Shown here piece by piece: positions 59,974 through 61,707 of a DNA stretch of 61,707 nucleotides. Made by a program: the position numbers and the translations under genes. Origin of the DNA: an uncultured Pelagibacteraceae bacterium (GTDB lineage: Bacteria; Pseudomonadota; Alphaproteobacteria; Pelagibacterales; Pelagibacteraceae); NCBI GenBank assembly GCA_902581585.1, contig CACHPB010000007.1:1-61707 (forward strand), written 5' to 3'. The first letter of the stretch is position 1, and the number at the start of each line of letters is the position of its first letter. A model generated the notes under the pieces. It was given only the letters and a program-made list of their open reading frames with translations, made no database searches and was not told the origin of the DNA.

Positions 59974-60798
59974 ATGGAATTTAAAGCTTTTAAAATGGAT
60001 GGTCTTGGAAATGATTTTGTAATTATTGATAATAGGTCAAATAATGTCGAATTAACAAGTGATCAAATAATAAGAATTTGTGATCGAAAATTTATTGGTT
60101 GTGATCAACTAATATTTGTAAACAAAAGTAATAAAGGTGATGCTGAAATGGAATTTTATAATTCTGATGGAAGTATTTCAGGCGCATGTGGAAATGGTAC
60201 AAGATGTGTAGCATTTTTAATTTTTAAAGAAACAGACAAAAAAGTTATAGATCTGTTTGTAGGATCCAATCAATTAAAATCAAAAATACTTGAGAATAGT
60301 GAAGTTGAAACAATTATAGGAGTACCAAAAACTCATTGGAAAGATATTCCAATGTCAGAAAACCTTGATACCAAAAATTTAGGTATTGAAATTAGTGACA
60401 AAAATAATTCAAGCTCCAAAGGAGGTATAGCTGTTAACGTTGGAAACCCTCATGTGATTTTTTTTGTGAACAATATTGATGATTTTGATTTAAAAAAAAT
60501 TGGTCCAATGATTGAAAATAACAAATTATTCCCCGAGAAATGTAATTTTACACTTGCAAACAAAATAGGAAATAATCATTATAAAGTTAAGGTTTGGGAA
60601 AGAGGAGCGGGGTTGACCAAAGCATGTGGCACAGCAGCATGTGCGACAGCAGTTGCAGCAAATTTAGATAAATTGGAAAATTCATCCACTGAAATTGAAT
60701 TTAGCTTAGGCAAATTAATAATTAATATTGATCAAGACAAAAAAATTCATATGAGGGGACCAGTCTCAGAGATAAAAGAAATTAAAATAAATATATAA
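59974..60798 (+). CDS. dapF: Diaminopimelate epimerase
   Basis: A 274-residue PLP-independent epimerase that converts LL- to meso-diaminopimelate for lysine and peptidoglycan. The two catalytic cysteines lie in SGACGNGTRC and TKACGTAACATA. It begins FKMDGLGNDFVIIDNR, and contains VNVGNPHVIFFV and VRVWERGAG-like KVWERGAGLTKACG. It diverges from ffh across 160 bases. The stop overlaps the ftsY start (TAATG). Confidence 0.97.
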   Translation: MEFKAFKMDGLGNDFVIIDNRSNNVELTSDQIIRICDRKFIGCDQLIFVNKSNKGDAEMEFYNSDGSISGACGNGTRCVAFLIFKETDKKVIDLFVGSNQLKSKILENSEVETIIGVPKTHWKDIPMSENLDTKNLGIEISDKNNSSSKGGIAVNVGNPHVIFFVNNIDDFDLKKIGPMIENNKLFPEKCNFTLANKIGNNHYKVKVWERGAGLTKACGTAACATAVAANLDKLENSSTEIEFSLGKLIINIDQDKKIHMRGPVSEIKEIKINI

Positions 60799-61707
60799 TG
60801 GGAATTTTTGAAAAGTTTAAATTTGGTTTTAAAAAAAGTGCAGAGAATATTAAGTCTGGTCTTAGGGAGATAATTGTTAAAAAAGAAATAGATGATGAAA
60901 CATTAAATAAAATTGAGGAATTTTTAATAAGTTCAGATGTTGGTATTGATGCTGCGTCTGAAATTAAAAGTATAATTGCTGAAAAGAAGATTGATCCAAA
61001 TAATGAAACCGTTGATGAAATTAATTTAATATTAAAGAATTATATTCTTGAGCTGATGAGACCATTAGAGAGAAAAGATTTTTTTGAAAATAAAGAAAAG
61101 TTAAATATTACTTTAGTATCTGGTGTTAATGGGGTTGGAAAGACAACAACGATTGGAAAAATTGGACAAATTTTTAAAAATAATGGATCTGAAGTATTAT
61201 TTTCTGCTTGTGATACTTTTAGGGCAGCTGCTATAGAACAACTTGAGGCTTGGTCAGGCAAAGTTGGAGCCCAAATAGTAAAATCTGATCCTGGTTCTGA
61301 CCCTGCATCTGTCGCATATAAATCGATAGAATACGCTAAAAACAACAATATTAAGCGTGTATTGATTGATACCGCTGGAAGACTGCAAAATAAGAAAAAT
61401 TTGATGGATGAATTTAAAAAAATAGCAAATGTAATAAAAAAAACTGATGAAACTGCTCCTCATGATGTTATTTTGGTCTTAGATGCAACATCGGGACAAA
61501 ATATAATAAATCAACTTGAAGAATTTAATAAAACCATAAAAATTACAGGTTTAATTATGACAAAACTTGATGGAACAGCAAAAGGTGGGGTACTAATTGC
61601 AATTTCAAAAAAATATAAAGTTCCAATTTTGGGTCTTGGCCTTGGAGAAAAAGAAGATGATTTACAAATTTTTAATGCAGAACAATTCGCAGATGCATTT
61701 ACTCAAT
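60798..61707 (+). CDS. ftsY: Signal recognition particle receptor FtsY (partial, runs off the end)
   Basis: At least 303 residues, open to the window edge. It starts MGIFEKFKFGFKKSAENIKSG, with no acidic A domain. The N and G domains show VSGVNGVGKTTTIGKIG, ACDTFRAAAIEQLEAW, IDTAGRLQNKKNLMDE, MTKLDGTAKGGVL and GLGEKEDDLQIFNAEQF. It is the membrane receptor GTPase that pairs with Ffh. The frame was read by eye from ATG 60798, coupled to dapF. Only a few residues should be missing. Confidence 0.95.
   Translation, partial: MGIFEKFKFGFKKSAENIKSGLREIIVKKEIDDETLNKIEEFLISSDVGIDAASEIKSIIAEKKIDPNNETVDEINLILKNYILELMRPLERKDFFENKEKLNITLVSGVNGVGKTTTIGKIGQIFKNNGSEVLFSACDTFRAAAIEQLEAWSGKVGAQIVKSDPGSDPASVAYKSIEYAKNNNIKRVLIDTAGRLQNKKNLMDEFKKIANVIKKTDETAPHDVILVLDATSGQNIINQLEEFNKTIKITGLIMTKLDGTAKGGVLIAISKKYKVPILGLGLGEKEDDLQIFNAEQFADAFTQ

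Overview
The window looks like core chromosome of a SAR11 alphaproteobacterium (Candidatus Pelagibacter or a close relative). The base composition is very AT-rich, intergenic gaps are mostly under 100 bases and many genes overlap. Gene content and order are alphaproteobacterial, including a class I lysyl-tRNA synthetase, a ChvI regulator, a RegA/ActR regulator and an F1 ATP synthase operon without its F0 genes. The 369-residue DMSP demethylase is very similar to Pelagibacter DmdA as I remember it. I see no rRNA, tRNA, insertion sequence, prophage, CRISPR array or integrase. No stretch longer than 300 bases lacks a gene.

Layout. At 1-5129 are the start of a probable ChvG kinase, chvI, polA, an ABC-2 type ATPase and regA. 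At 5272-9432 is a tight four-gene polyamine operon: an ornithine-decarboxylase-like enzyme, a deoxyhypusine-synthase-like enzyme, aguB and aguA. At 9433-12907, on the minus strand, are a queuosine-precursor transporter, rpmB, pyrD and lysK. At 12994-16557 are trkH, an AmpG-like transporter and an NlpC/P60 peptidase. At 16554-18531 are tyrA and hisC on the minus strand. At 18715-21149 are metX (behind a SAM-II riboswitch), metW and gloB. At 21214-27744 are rplU, rpmA, obg, proB, proA, nadD, rsfS, ctpA and rppH.

From 59813 down to 27733 the minus strand carries 28 consecutive co-directional genes. In transcription order these are ffh-rpsP-trmD-rplS, leuCDB, dmdC-dmdB-dmdA, asd, sdhCDAB, mmsA, mdh, sucCD, sucAB, lpd, priA and atpHAGDC. 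This joins translation and protein targeting, leucine synthesis, DMSP sulfur assimilation, most of the later TCA cycle and the F1 part of ATP synthase. On the plus strand, 59974-61707 holds dapF and the start of ftsY.

Together the genes describe a streamlined marine heterotroph. Carbon enters the TCA cycle (sdh, suc, mdh, lpd) and feeds ATP synthase. DMSP supplies methyl groups and reduced sulfur through dmdABC. Methionine synthesis by metX and metW is controlled by SAM. The most interesting non-routine items are a long structured RNA leader ahead of ffh with competing hairpins, the polyamine operon with its deoxyhypusine-synthase-like member and an upstream palindrome, and a shared repeat in the tails of ribosomal proteins S16 and L19. 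I found no clear undescribed defence or mobile system.
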